From Turnera subulata (taxonomy: Eukaryota; Streptophyta; Magnoliopsida; Malpighiales; Passifloraceae), in NCBI GenBank assembly GCA_028386065.3, contig JAKUCV010000909.1:3591-67590 (forward strand): a stretch of DNA of 64,000 nt, in the 5' to 3' direction. A program made the translations under genes and the position numbers. Below, piece by piece: positions 1 to 12,549 of the stretch (position 1 is the stretch's first letter; each line of letters begins with the position of its first letter). Under the pieces are notes generated by a model. The model was not told where the DNA came from. It saw only the letters and a list, made by a program, of their open reading frames with translations, and did not search any database.

Positions 1-71
1 GAAATTTTGAGGGTCTTAAATTCAAATATCATAATTTAATAAGGAAATGCTTAATTAAAATAAATAAGCAA

Positions 72-482
72 GGGGCCTATAATAAATTACCCCAAGTAAA
101 ATAAATGACAGGAAATTAAATGATGGGCCTAGTACGAGCCCATATTAAGCATAAAATTAAAGGCAAGGTAATTAAATACAATGGGCCCTTTTATAGCCCA
201 ATTAAAAATAAATGCCTGAAAATTAAAAACGATGGGCCTTTTTATTAATTAGCCCAATAAAAATTAAATTGCTGAAAAATAAATGCAAAGGGCCTATAGC
301 GAACCCAATAAAAATTAAATTTCAGCAAAATAAAAGCGATGGGCCTTATACGAGCCCAATAAAAAAAATGTAAAGAAATAGGCGGCTTAGCCGGCCATTA
401 TGGGCCTTTCATGAGCCCAAATAAAGCATAAATAAAATTAAATCATAAATTTAAATGCAGTGGGCCCTTTAATAGCCCAATC
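72..482. repeat. Array of about eight GGGCC...GCCC short hairpins
   Basis: Every 45 to 60 bases the sequence carries a GGGCC or GGGCT block followed 8 to 14 bases later by AGCCCA or its equivalent, near 74, 126, 184, 235, 289, 341, 403 and 461. AT-rich spacers separate the units. A matching but shorter array in the inverse orientation lies at 42272-42420 in the related copia element. Confidence 0.7.
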
Positions 483-1849
483 GGAACTTAAATAAAAACA
501 GAAAATATGCTTACTCGATAAATCTTTCAGCAATAATATATAATATACGCTAATACGATAAAGGCGGCTTAGCCGACCAATAAATATAATAAATATAACA
601 GCCTTCCGGGCTTATATAACGGTCTTCCGGGCTTTGCCGGGAAAAATCTGAGGTTTCAAAGGCCTTCCGGGCTTATATAACGGTATTCCGGGCTTTGCCG
701 GGAAAAATCCGAGGTTTCAAATTCCGGCCAAAATCACTATTCACGGTCGTCGGAAATTACTATTCACAATCGTCGAAAATTACTATTCACGGTCGCCGGA
801 AATTTCTATTCACCGTGCCAGACTATTTTGCCGAGGCATCAGATTCCGGCCAAACGCTTCTGGGTTTGCCGGATTCCGACCAAAAACGATATTCCCATGG
901 CTAAAATCACTATTCATGGGCGCCGGATTCCGGCCAAAATTACTGTGCACGCCGGATTCCGGCCAAAAACAATTAACTCGCCGTGAACTTCATCATCAAT
1001 ATTAACAAACCATACACAATCCACAATCACGGCAATTACACTAAAATTATACCATGTATAAGCCATCAATCAAGCATAATTGTTGCTTTGTGCATATAAA
1101 TAGAAATCACAGCCGTGCTTTTAATTTATTATTTACTATCTACTCTCCTTTTTTTTTTCTTTTGACTTTACAGAATTAACTGTATTTCTTATATTAAAAT
1201 CAAGTCATAAAAGTCATAAAGAGAACCCACACAAAAAAAACAAATTCCTAACAAAAAACACTACCGGTGAAGAGGGAGATCTACCTACCGGTGAAGAGGG
1301 AGGAGGCGGCGAGGGGGCCAACGCCGGCGACGACTTTGCTTCAGGTGGGGAGTGCGTTCGGAGCTGCGGTGCAGGCAGCAAGGCGGCGGCGGTTATGGCA
1401 GTGCCCGACCCGTCAGGGTCTACGCAAGCGAGGAGGGGCTGCGGCCACGGGGAGGAGCTCGCGGTCGGGAGTGTCTCCACGGCGCGGTGGCGCTGCACAC
1501 AGTGGCGGTGGGCTGCGTCGGGAGGGTGGCGGCAGGCGAGTGGAAGGAGACAGACCCGGTTGTGCAGGCAAAACGGATCCGGATCCGCCGTCGGGTCCTC
1601 GGCCTCTGGCGGCGCGTCAGGCAGCGGATGCGGGTGGGGGCGACGCCGGTCAGTCGGCGACGGCGAGACGAAGCCAGTGGTGGTGGCGGTGAGGCGAGAC
1701 GCGGCCGGAAACCCCAACTGATGAACAGTAACGAGGCGCACCATTTTCAGTTTCAGGTTGGTTTTCTGGTGTTCTTCCTCACTAATTTTCAGTGTGTTTC
1801 TGCTCTGGATTTTTTCAAAAGGACGGGTAGAGTTGTCGTGCTGATAACG

Positions 1850-2093
1850 TGTTATAAAACGAAGCATTCATCTTCATGATTTTGGTGCTTTGATGAAGTG
1901 ATATTTGAGGAGAAAGGAGGGAAGAAATCCAGAAATGTTAGGAGGAGGGGCTCGGGTGTTGTTCTGCCCGGTTTCTTTTTCATTCATTCACTTCTTTATT
2001 TCTTACACATATATATATATATAATAATAGAAAGTATGTATATGATATATATAATAATGACATACATACATGTATAATACAATATTTATAACA
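1850..2093 (-). repeat. 5' LTR of the minus-strand copia element
   Basis: The 244-bp LTR starts TGTTATAAA and ends TTTTATAACA on the minus strand, the same ends as the LTRs at 40867 and 46655. It contains an (AT)n run at 2009-2022. The internal sequence has diverged strongly from the other pair, so this is an older or different subfamily copy. Confidence 0.75.
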
Positions 2094-4676
2094 GGAACTA
2101 AATTTGTGTTTTTTTTTTATTTGGCCTGAAAGTTTATAGTATTATACAGCGGTCAATGGAAGGGACGTCATACACAGTCACGAGGAGGGACCTGCAAAAA
2201 ACCCACACGTGGGCCAACCGGAACCGGGAACCTGCTCTCACAGCCTAGATATTTCCTGACATATCGGCAAAGACGTTATAAGAGGGAGAAGAAAGCGACA
2301 TGTAATAGTAAGTAATCGGTGAGGGATTGGTCCCCGCGGGGGGTCAAATCAACAACATTTAGATAAGTCACCTACCAAAGGGGAAGCGGGTCCAATCGGG
2401 TAACCTAATCATTTCTTCTTTAGAAACTTTTCTTCCAAAGTTTTACTGTCCACTGTGTCACGGATGCACACCGTGGCTGCCCTAACCCCACCGCCTGCCA
2501 CTGTACCAAATTAGTTAAACATTTTTTAAAAATTAATTAATTCTAGCTTTTCTAATATTTAAAGTGTCATTGAATCCAAAGATTCTTTCCAATGTACCAA
2601 GAAAATGTCACTTAATTAATTCAGGAATTGATAAAAAAATTGTCCATTGGGCAGTCTCTATTAGGTTAATAGTATAATTAGTGTTAATTTTTATTTATTG
2701 GGCCTACAGTCTCTACCTATCATAAAAATACTAAAATTCTCTTCTACTAATCGGTTTGTTCGATTATTTCCCTCCATTGTATATATCACTAAATGAAATA
2801 TTTTTATTTTACACTTAATTAATTATATAGGTTATTAATTAATTATATATTGTTAATTATTGTCCCAATCCAATAAAGCATAGACTCCCAGTTTGACCAA
2901 TTAATTAATACTCGGGTCCGAATAATAAACCATAACTTGTGAGACTTTCTAGGTATGTGCCCGCCGTACCTAAATTCTAGTAGTAATAACTATGAAGTGT
3001 CAGCATAGACACGACTTCACTGCACTCTCTCAATTGAACCTGAATTTGCAGCATTAACGGATGGTTTCTCTCCTCAGGAAATATATGCATGCAATGGTGC
3101 GAATCAGTAGTTATTGAACTCTTCTCCCATCTCGTGATTAATGTTTCTTCGTGGAAACAAATAAAGATTCTTGTCTCTTCTTTAAGGTTACTCCTCCAAA
3201 TATAAACAGAAGCACGCACAGAATCTCAAAATCTCAATCCCCAATAAGACCAGAATTATAAATCTGTTAAAATAAAAAGAGGGAAAAATAATAAAGTCAG
3301 TTTGAGGAGTAGACACAGGCTTTGCCATTTCGACGCTTGCGCTATTGCAGAAGCGTAACCGGCGTCAACAGGGGAACCTCAAAGCCCTGTCCTTTTGACT
3401 GCAGTGTATCCGTTGCATTGCACATATATATATATATATTCTTCCTTGCAATCCGTTTTTATGCCCATTGACTGAAATACCCATCAAAGTATATCTTGGG
3501 TTCTTCTGGTATACATACATATACTTGTTTACTTTCCTTATCAATCATATATTTGTTTTTTTGCATATAGATATTTAAGGGAAACAAAATATCTTGGTTG
3601 GGTATTGTTTTTTTTTTTTTCCTTTGACAAAGACATATATATTGTATGTGTTAGTTGACTAGTTCTTCATCCATGCATATATACAAATGATTAACCTTTG
3701 CTTGCCATAAGGGAAAAGCGATGCTGCAATGCAATACAAATATATCCTCATCATTATTTCTTACTTTCTGCCAACCTTTTAGTTTTTGGCAAATAGTGCG
3801 CTTCTACTTCTGTGTAAAAAAAGTGGTAGCATATCAAGAATGCATGAATCAGGCTTAATGCATAAATAGCATATATATACATGCCTAAACTACCTTTCCG
3901 GAGGGGAAATTAAAAGTTAAATAATTCTTACTTTCTCAATCATTACAGATGTATCATTTTAACCGAACAATGATGCTTGGAGGTCTTATATGAATATAGT
4001 GTTTTGGGATCATAAAAATCCTGCCTTTGTTTTCTTATACTATACGAATGGAAATTATTGTATGAAAGCATATTGAACATTTTTTCTATGGGTTATATGA
4101 ATGTGCATGGACTACATTATTATGGCGTAACATATAGACTACGAGTTTGACTTACATATATAATTAATAAACATATGGCCCGGTGTAATAATGTTCACAT
4201 TTTAATGCTCAATTCAGTCCAAAATAGTGATCATCATGGTGATGGCTTTCATCATCCTAACAGCATAAGATATACACCTACACTATAATTTCTCTCAAAA
4301 GTTACGCAAAATTATTCCTTTGTGCATTGCTTAAGGAGGTCCAGGCCTTACAAGACAATCCAATGAAAACATCAAGCAAGGCATCAAATGGGTTTCTCAA
4401 AACCATTTAATACCAATAAATAAACCTACACCATTATTAAAGATCATTAGGTGATGCATTGGAAAACAAAATAATGCCTAATCAAACCCGTTTTGGTCCC
4501 ATCCACCAACAACCAAGGGCCATTCCGTAATCTCAGCTCTCACCTCCACTCCTTTTCATTTTTATTTTTAATTTTCAAAGCAGTCTTTCTTTGCACTTTC
4601 CACAACCCCCCAAAAATCACCCCTTAAACCCTTCTCCTTCTCTCTCTTTACTCCTCTCCAAAAGACACACACATCC
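2094..4676. other. Intergenic region upstream of the DUF538 gene
   Basis: I see no supported gene here. The stretch is AT-rich, with a less AT-rich part at 2160-2510 and a pyrimidine-rich leader just before the start codon at 4677. An 80-codon minus-strand frame at 2977-3219 has no recognisable motif. No clear TATA box stands at the expected distance from 4677. Confidence 0.6.
3423..3440. repeat. (AT)n microsatellite
   Basis: An uninterrupted run of about nine AT units in intergenic DNA. Confidence 0.9.
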
Positions 4677-5912
4677 ATGGCCTTCTTTAACACCCAACCC
4701 ACCACATTCTTTTTGTGCACACTAAGTTTGCTACTTGTCCTGATCTCCCCGCCGCGAGGAGTGCTCCCTCTCTCCTCTTCTTCAATCCATGACCTCCTCA
4801 TCTCAAAAGGTTTACCGCCCGGCCTCCTCCCAAAGGAAGTGAAATCCTTCACTCTTTCTCAAGATGGCCGCCTGGAGGTGTTCCTTGACGGGCCATGCCT
4901 GACCAAGTACGAGAATAGGGTCTTCTTCGAGAGCGTGGTGAGGGCTAACCTCACCTATCGAAGTCTCACTGGAGTCGTTGGTTTGTCACAGGAAGAGCTC
5001 TTCCTTTGGCTACCGGTCAAAGATATCATAGTTGATGATCCAAACTCAGGCCTCATACTGTTTGACATTGGAGTTGCTCACAAGCAATTTTCTTTGTCAC
5101 TCTTTGAAGATCCCCCTGCTTGTAAACCTCAAGGTAAGCACCAAACTCCCAGCAGGCCTTCCCCTCCCATCGATCAGTTAAATCTTTTTCTTTATTAATT
5201 AATTAACCCTTACTAATATTTAAACGTAGTTTACGAGTTCTCATTAAACGTCTAATTAAGTAGTAACTACTACTCTAATCATAGCGTTTTCATGAGGGGA
5301 CAACATTATTGGTGTCATGACCTTGGGGATAAGTTTTGAATCTTCATTTGTCTGTGTCTGATATTGCTAGTTGCATCCTTGGTGTTACAGAAAACTGATC
5401 AAAGCTAGCTAGGGTCTGTTTCCTTTTTCTTTTTCATATGTTTGTTTGCTTCGTTTGTTTTCATGTTCTTCAATAATTTAGCTACTACATAGAGGAGAGG
5501 ACTACCTCAAGAAAAGGGCACAGAGACCTACAGAAAAATACGAAATTTCCCGGAAAGGAAAAAAAATGTGTACAGATTTTTGTGGCGAGGTACAACTCAT
5601 AATAGCAACTATTGGCTGGGTTATTGTAACTAACCGATACGGAGTAATACTAAAAACAAGAAGTGTTAAAAGCCTGAACAGAATTGTCAATTCCAGAAAA
5701 AGAAAAAAAGATGTCCCTGTGCACTAAAACGTGCAAGTTCCCTAGGGACTGTTATTAGATTACCTGCAGCCTTTGTCCTTTTTATGTCTTTTGTATATAT
5801 GTATTTATATTTTACTATACAAATTTCCATCTCTGGGTGATTAAAATCATGTGACTCTGCAGATATGTTGAAGTATCATGTGAGAAGGGAGGGCCGACTT
5901 GAGACTCTATGA
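4677..5912 (+). CDS. DUF538 family secreted protein
   Basis: Two exons, 4677-5133 and 5863-5912, joined by a GT-AG intron in phase 1, give 168 residues. The N-terminus has a hydrophobic core (FFLCTLSLLLVLIS) typical of a signal peptide, with cleavage expected near residue 30. The rest is the DUF538 fold: the HDLLISKGLPPGLLP segment, then strands including GRLEVFL and YENRVFFE, and the conserved ELFLWLPVKDI near residue 120. Reading through the intron would add an unrelated tail, whereas the spliced form ends naturally in LKYHVRREGRLETL. DUF538 proteins are plant-specific, usually 150 to 180 residues, and of unsettled biochemical function. From memory, the Arabidopsis counterpart in this gene order is At5g54530. 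The nearest neighbours on both sides are transposon remains or intergenic DNA. Confidence 0.9.
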
Positions 5913-7249
5913 GTGGGAGGTAGAAGATGCCGGGCGATCCTGCAAGGACTGTGTCCTTTTCCATATTATATTATGTCACGTAGTAATCCATAGAATTTTT
6001 AATTGTAGAATATGTGTAGGTGTTATAGATTGGAGCCTTTTTTTGGGGGGGATGGGGAGTTGTAAAGATGTGAAAGTTTCTGGAATCTGAGGAGTTTCAT
6101 TCCTGATTTTTTCTTTTTCTTTTTCTTTTTTTTTTAAAAAAATCTTCCTTATTTTCGAGTCGTTTTGAATTTTACAAAACCTATTTAAGCAGCAATTTCG
6201 GTTTACAAAGTTAAAAAGCATTAGATACTCCAATTCAAGCCATTAGATATTTTTCCCAAAATGTTTTCTTAATTAATCCCACCATAGTCTTTTGATTTTT
6301 GAGGGTTTTTTTTTTTTAATACGAGTTAACTAAAGGCTGTGGATATATATAGGATTTTTTATATTTAAAAATCAAAGCGATAAAGAAAAAGGCCACTCTT
6401 CTTTCACGGGTGAAATTCGCACTGGGGCATCAGCAATACTATCTTTTTGACATCAACAATTATTGCCCCAGACAAGTATTTTCAATTATTTTATTAGTGA
6501 ACCCACATTATTATGATTAATTATATTTTATTTTGTAGATTGTATAAAGGAGTGTTTTTTGGTTAACGCGGGAATTGTGGGTCATCTCTAGTTGGGTCAT
6601 GTCTATCTCCAAGCCGCGGATTTGGGTGGGCCATTACCCACATTCATCTGGGGTTCAGTATAATTGCACCTCTGTTTCCCTCGTGGGCCGGATCTTTATA
6701 AGTTCTTTTTACTTTTTTTTTTTTTTTGAGACTGGAAGTTCTTTTACTTTTTATCTGCATACTTCCACTATTTTAATTTTTAGGCTGCCTTTATCTTGGC
6801 GTATAAAATATTCTTTTAGAAAATATCTTCTTTCCGAACATTTTTAATCATTATAAAATTCATCAAAATAAAATATATGCTTTAATTGATAAAAACTCAA
6901 GACGAATGTAAGGAAAACATACAACTTTTTTTCGAAAACTTAATATTCAAGCAGCAGTAGCATCTTTTTTGGAACATTACTCATGACAATTAATGTGGTT
7001 GCCTGGACTTGATCACTTTTGAAGATGACGATCTACTACTGCCCGTTGTTACTCCCGCGTCCGGGCCTTTGACTGTCATCTGTTATTATTGGCTTAACCA
7101 TCCATTGCCGCTAGTATCAGCCGTCGGTTACAACCATATACTCTTTAATTTTGAATATTGAACTTGTTGTATTGGCCTACTCTTAAGGAAAAGGCTCCTC
7201 ATCGATCGTAAACAATGGACAAAATGCAATATATTGGACTTGATTTTGG
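5913..7249. other. Intergenic region after the DUF538 gene
   Basis: This holds the DUF538 3' UTR and AT-rich DNA with T runs at 6120-6135, 6307-6320 and 6714-6728. I see no gene or element with clear ends. Confidence 0.6.
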
Positions 7250-9590
7250 GATTGTGGTAATCTTCTTTAACATGCTTCACCATTGTCCCTAAAGATGAGG
7301 TTTATCATATGTTATACATGATGGAATTTAAGATATTGACTCACTTAAAGGAATACTTGTTACCAACTATCTTGGATATTCTGGCTCTATTTCACAACTC
7401 AATGGTCACGATGATATTGCACTTTGGGAACAATCTAACTCTGATAATGTGACTATTAAATAGGCTTATGAGTTTATTATTCGGCACTCTCTTATCCGGA
7501 CATGATATTTGGAGGTCTGTATAAAAATAGAAGGGTTTGTTGTAACCTTCGTTCGGAAAATATCTCAGGATACTCTTCTCATGAATACTTACCGTGTTAG
7601 GCATATAGTGACGTCTCCACTCTGTCCTTGTCGTTCCCAACACCGAGAATCTATTCTTCATGCAGTTCGGGACTGGATGTTTGTTGGTGATATTTGGAGT
7701 GCCTTATTACATCCTAATGACTTGTCCATATTTTCTGCAGGCTCAATTCTGAAGGAGTAGTTAGGGCAGATTCTGCATAGCTCGCCCCAACTTGGAACTA
7801 GTTGCGCATGGCCCCTAATCTTCGGCATTGGGATGTGGATTATTTGGAAGCAACAGAATGAGAGCATATTCAAGCCAAGCAATGACCACATGGAGGCGGG
7901 CTTAGGCACTGACAGGATTGTACAATATGCTATTTCTATATGGCGTGAAAACCATATGAAAGTCTCCATTAGTGTTCCTGCAACTTCGCCTTTAGCTTCT
8001 TCAGGGTGGTTTCCTCCTCAAAATGGGTAGGTCAATGAAAACACGGATAAAGCCGTTAGTAGGAACCCAACATGAGCAGTGGCAGGTGGAGTCATTCGTT
8101 CTCCGGATGGCAAATGGGTAACCAGATTTGTGCATAGCCTTCGACTTTGTAGTCCACTCTTAGTTGAGTTATGGGCTGTATATGACATCCTATACCTTGC
8201 ATGGGGTCGCGGCATCTCTTAGGTCTGGCTCAAGAATTTCCTTCTGGCATGACAAATGGTGTTCTCTTGGTATCTTGAGTTTTGTCTTCCCTAGGCTGTT
8301 TTCATTGAGTTTACGTCAGGATGACTCACTTGCTGACTTCTCCCGAATGTCGTCATTATCATCGGCAGAATTATGGAGAAGGACCTTGTACGAGTGGGAA
8401 GTCATTGATTGCAGGAAAATAGATGAAGAATTGAGATTAATTCTTATTAATTCAAGTCAGGAGGATCGATGGGTGTGGAACTCTTCTAAAGATCGCACCT
8501 TTTCAGTGAAAGCTGGAAAGGATTTTATCATTCAGGCCTCAATGCAGGGTGCTAAACCGCCCAATATTTGGCTGAATTTATGCCCCCTGAAAATTGAATG
8601 CTTCTTATGGCAAGCTATTAATGGAGGCGTGGCTGTTAAGGCAAATTTAATCAGGCGAAGCATCTTACCACCTGATTAAGGATTATGTGTTTTATGTGAC
8701 CAAGAGTTAGAATCCAGTGAGCATTATTCCTACATTGCCGTTTTTCTTGGGCCTTCCGGTGTAAACTCTGCCACTGGTGGGGGATGCATGGACAGTACCG
8801 GAGTCTATCGAGGGCTGGCTATTTCAGTGGCCTTGGCTGGAGGTTTCACACTCAAGAAGATCAATTTGGATGATGCTGGGGTAATCTCTCATTTGGTGTA
8901 TTTGGACCACGAGGAACAAGAATATTTTTAACAATGAGGACATCAGATAGGACTGCCTTTTCGATATAACAGTCTTGAGAGTCTTTTGGTGGATAAAGGC
9001 TCTGCAACCTGAATTCCCATATGGCCATTACAGCATCCTAGCGTCCGTCGATACCTTAAAGCAGTGGAGAGGCGTCAACAGGAAATTTGATCGATGGCCT
9101 GGTTGTTCCTATTGGAAGTCGATTAGATTGTTTTGAAGTTCCTTCATTCTGTATAAAGAGTTTTTTTCTAGTTTGCTGCTCTTGTCCTGACCTGCCATCT
9201 CCTTGATGCCTTGGTCAGTGACTACTGTATTTTTTTATGACTTTGTTTTTTCATCAATAAATGAAGTCTCAATTAGCATAAAAAGAAAACCTTATTGTGG
9301 AGATGGATTGTAGCGAACTCACAGCTATCATTACTCAAGTAGTCTCATCAAGGATGGAGAATCTCCCGTTAATGGAGTATTTACGTGAGTTGATTGCAAG
9401 ACCTTGGATTGTCTCTTTCTGGTATATTTTTCCTGAGGAGAACTTTGTTACGAATTTCCTTGCAAAGCATGGTTTAAGCCTCGGTAATGAGTTTCATCAC
9501 CTAGATGATCCTCATGATTATTATATCTCCTCTTTGTTAGCAGAAGCCTCGGAGACTCGAGTCGTTAGAGACTTTTCGAAGTAATTTTTA
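7250..9590 (+). mobile_element. Degenerate LINE (zinc-knuckle RT tail plus RNase H), split by a second LINE
   Basis: Fragments in shifting frames match the C-terminal part of a plant LINE ORF2. At 7590-7870 there is a zf-RVT-like tail ending in WIIWKQQNESIF. At 8030-8210 there is an RNase H N-terminal half with AVAGGVIRSPDGKWV and LLVELWAVYDILYLAW. At 9288-9584 there is the RNase H C-terminal half, with LIVEMDCSE and later FLAKHGLSLGNEFHHLDDP. The two RNase H halves belong together and are separated by about 1.07 kb of another LINE. Stops and frameshifts show that it is dead. Confidence 0.8.
8216..9290 (+). mobile_element. 5'-truncated LINE nested in the RNase H region of another LINE
   Basis: The segment opens with a zf-RVT-type region: SRISFWHDKWC, then W-rich spacing with RWVWNSSKDRTFSVKAGKDF and PLKIECFLWQAINGGV. 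This stays open to the stop at 8679 and then decays. It ends near 9280 with ATAAATGAAG and an A-rich tail (ATAAAAAGAAAA). Directly after the tail the interrupted RNase H frame of the outer LINE resumes (LIVEMDC). I could not define the target duplication exactly, so the left boundary is approximate. Confidence 0.72.
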
Positions 9591-9645
9591 TTTACTCCAA
9601 TAAAAAAAATACTAATTTTTTAATACTCCCCCAAAAACGCACAAT

Positions 9646-9737
9646 AACTTGTATAACAAGCACAAGAGGGGTGAGGTCTCGGGTTCGAGTCTCACTCTCC
9701 TCGATTAGTATAAAAAAAAAACTTGTATAACAAGCAC
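9646..9737 (+). mobile_element. 5'-truncated SINE-like insert with 18-bp target duplication
   Basis: A 56-bp insert (9664-9719) lies between two perfect copies of an 18-bp direct repeat, AACTTGTATAACAAGCAC, at 9646-9663 and 9720-9737. The insert carries a Pol III B-box-like GGGTTCGAGTC (9681-9691) and ends in an A run, as expected for the 3' part of a tRNA-derived SINE. No A box is present. Confidence 0.75.
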
Positions 9738-11475
9738 GTTATCCATATGTAGCTTAATCATTTTTTCACAAAACAGAGGAAGCTTTGGGTATTTTTGTTT
9801 GTTGTTTTTAGGGACACATGATAAGCCTCCATAAAGGAAACAAATTTTTACAGTTAATGAGTATATAAGAAAAAAAAAAGGCATTAATGATACCATTTTT
9901 TTTCAGAAAATCACAATGATACATCTTAAATCTTTACTGTTTTCTCACGGTAGAACATAAAGTTTTCTATAATTAAAAGTCAGAACAGATTGTTGCATTA
10001 TATTGAATGAAAATTAAATATTTAAACATTAACTAAATATAAATTAGTTTTAAGAATAATTATATTTTAATTACTGATTAATGGATTGCTTATGAAGATG
10101 GATAATGGAATGCTCAAGATGACGGATAAATTAAAATTTTAAGTGATTCTTATTAGAGCACCATATATCTCATATGTTCTAGACGATTACATTATTCAAA
10201 TTTTAAGTATACATGTATATGATAATAATAAAAAAAATTAACTATTGAAAGAGGGAATTTTTTGAAACAATAAGTCAGGGTCAGGCTGTCAGCCTCAGCC
10301 ATGCACAATCTTGTGACAAAATGACTAGTAACTTGTAAGTAAAAGAAAAAATTGGTTTCTACCAAAAAAAAAAGAACAAAAAATTGGTCAGCTAAACCTC
10401 CCTCCATCAATTTCTTGTATTAAATTATTGGAAGTGGAATTTAACTTATTGTATGGTTGAGTTGAATTTTTGAACTTGGAATTTATTTTCTTTTTCAGCC
10501 AACTAAATGAATGTTATTGGTTTGAGTTTCCAGTATTTATTGACATTGCCATTTGTTGCCTTTGACATATTTGCATGAATAAATTTGATGTAGGTCATCA
10601 CACCACCTCATCTTTCTCCTTTTCTAGGTTTTGAAATTTGAACGGTATATCTCGTTAATCTGGCGAGATTGTTAGACAGTGTTCCTAATCTTGAATGTGG
10701 CTTTTGTAAGTTTTATTGGATTTCTTCTTCTCCCATGGTTGGAATCTGTATTTGGCTGTGCTTTCATATATTGATAACCCAACAAATATTATTTTTTATC
10801 CTTGTATTATGCATTATTATTTAATATCATTCTTATGTTGCAATTTAATTGGATTTTGTATTTTTGTTTACCAAAATTTTCTAAATTCAGTATTATTTGA
10901 TGCCATCATAAAATAAGAGCATTCCTATTCTTGATTTGGCTAGGTTGTGGAGCATTTTGATTTTTACTCTGGGTTTGCTTTAAGCTCACCCTGCGGTTTA
11001 TTTTATTTGCCGGATTTCAATATGTAATCCCTTAGAATTTCTACAATATATCTATATATTATATAGACATATATAGTAGAGACAGCTCTTAGAATTGATC
11101 GTAAAGTTGACAAATAAAAGGACATATGGCTTCATATTTTGGAGTGTAAAAATTTTGTGTAATAGTTTATTTTATTGTGATTTAAATTATCTCTTCTTTA
11201 TTTAAATTATTTTTTTATTAAAAATTATCTTTTCTTTAAAAAAGTAATGAAATTTATATTTATCCTATTTAAAATTTATTTTTTAGAAAACTATGACGAT
11301 GAGCTTTCATGTGATTAAATAATTTTGTTTTGCTTCTCTCTATTTAAATATACTCACAATCTTTCTAATATAGTTTTGGGTGTCCATATTTACCCCCTAT
11401 AATTCATATTCTCACTCTCATCTAGTAGCTTTTTTCGGTAAATAATGAAATCATCCTTCTCTTGGATGCCCATTG
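9738..11475. other. AT-rich intergenic region
   Basis: I see no supported gene. A stretch at about 9806-9870 (GGGACACATGATAAGCC and following) resembles one end of the MITE at 52208-52549 and may be a decayed relative. An imperfect AT-rich palindrome of about 41 bp lies at 11040-11080. Confidence 0.5.
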
Positions 11476-11485
11476 ATTTAAAATG

Positions 11486-11780
11486 GGGTAATTGACATTT
11501 TTGGTCATCGTACCACCTGCTTAATAAAAATTTGGTATTTGTACTCGTTTTTTGGGGATTTTGGTCACTGTACCTTGTTAAATTCAGAGATTTTGGTAAC
11601 CAGACCTCACAAGTGCCACGTGTCAACAAGTGATTCGCTGATGCTTTCATGTGGGACCCTTCCAAGTCGGGCTGTACCCACCAAACCCGGATTGTGGTTT
11701 TTTTTTGACCCGTTCCCGCTGAGAACGGGTTATTCTTGAATCCAAATACCAAATTCCACAACAACTCTCCTTTTATAATA
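11486..11780. repeat. Left terminal inverted repeat of the MULE
   Basis: It pairs with 14237-14531. It contains an internal palindrome, AACCCGTTCTC with GAGAACGGGTT on the complementary reading, near 11710-11735, and a T run at 11697-11706. Confidence 0.82.
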
Positions 11781-12181
11781 GATTAAGCAGTGTAGTTTTG
11801 AAATCTATATTACGGAGAAAGAAAAAAATTAAAGAAACGTAAACCTAAATTTAGAGACGAGGGAAAGGAAGGGGAATTCGTGCTCGAAACCCTAAGCGGG
11901 TGTCAAAATCCCCAAAATCGTCTTCTCCTACTGCTTGCTCAGTTGCCCTCTCTTCCTCACCTCTCTGATGGAAACAGTTAGCGAGATTCATCCTCTCTTC
12001 CATTGTTTGGTGTCCTGCTGAGAAGATGTTTTTGGCAGAGATTCGTATGTGTTGTAAAATCGATAAGTTGCTGTAGAGATTCCTAGAGTGAGGTAAGTGT
12101 TTTCATGGTCTTGTCCCATTGTATCAGAGATACTCAACTTTAATGGCTTCTGGCTCTTATATGGATGCATTTTGACTATTT

Positions 12182-12549
12182 ACAGAATCGACAGGTGGTC
12201 CAAGAAAGCATAACTCTCAAAGTAGTGCTCCACTTGTCATAACTCAAAGCTCACAAACTACCCAGCCTGTTAGGCATGTCCCTAAGAAGCGGACCTAGAT
12301 TTATGGAGATGGAAGTGCCAAGCAATTTAATCCTGAAGTGCGTTTATTACTTTTTTGTTAATTTAATTCATCATATATTCACATACCTTCATTAACATCA
12401 TATTTGTGTTTTCATTATAGACTGGCACATTTGTGAACTATACAGTACCACGACCAAATACAAGAAGAACATTGCAGTTGTTGGAACGTGTATCTCAATA
12501 TGAGGCTGAAACAGAAGTGGCAAAGAAGAAGAAAATGCGCAAAGAATGA
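12182..12549 (+). pseudogene. C-terminal gene tail of unknown identity inside the MULE
   Basis: After an acceptor AG near 12185 a frame reads STGGPRKHNSQSSAPLV and ends at a stop near 12299 after VPKKRT. It resumes at once with IYGDGSAKQFNPE, a GT donor near 12340, an AG at 12419-12420, and a second stretch reading TGTFVNYTVPRPNTRR, then a basic coiled tail, KKKKMRKE, and a stop at 12547-12549. The splice sites and the shared frame suggest a former gene 3' end. The family is not recognised. It could be the tail of a transposase or a captured host exon. Confidence 0.4.

Larger units (their letters stand above)
1..2093 (-). mobile_element. Ty1-copia-like LTR element, 5' part (LTR plus leader), cut by window edge
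   Basis: On the minus strand this reads LTR (2093 to 1850), then TTATCAGCACGA just after the LTR, then a GC-rich leader (about 1720-1260), then short repeats around CCGGAATCCGGC and GAATAGT, and finally an AT-rich stretch of GGGCC hairpins. The same order, with clearly related sequence, follows the 5' LTR of the plus-strand copia element at 40867-46896, so the two belong to one family in opposite orientation. No gag or pol is present because the element runs off the left edge. Open frames in the GC-rich leader exist on both strands and look like composition effects. Confidence 0.8.

Noticed and set aside
1214..1879. Overlapping long frames on both strands in a GC-rich block
   Set aside because: The block belongs to the copia leader, the frames overlap in several phases with low-complexity R/G/P/A protein, and the equivalent block at 41115-41640 does not keep the same frames.
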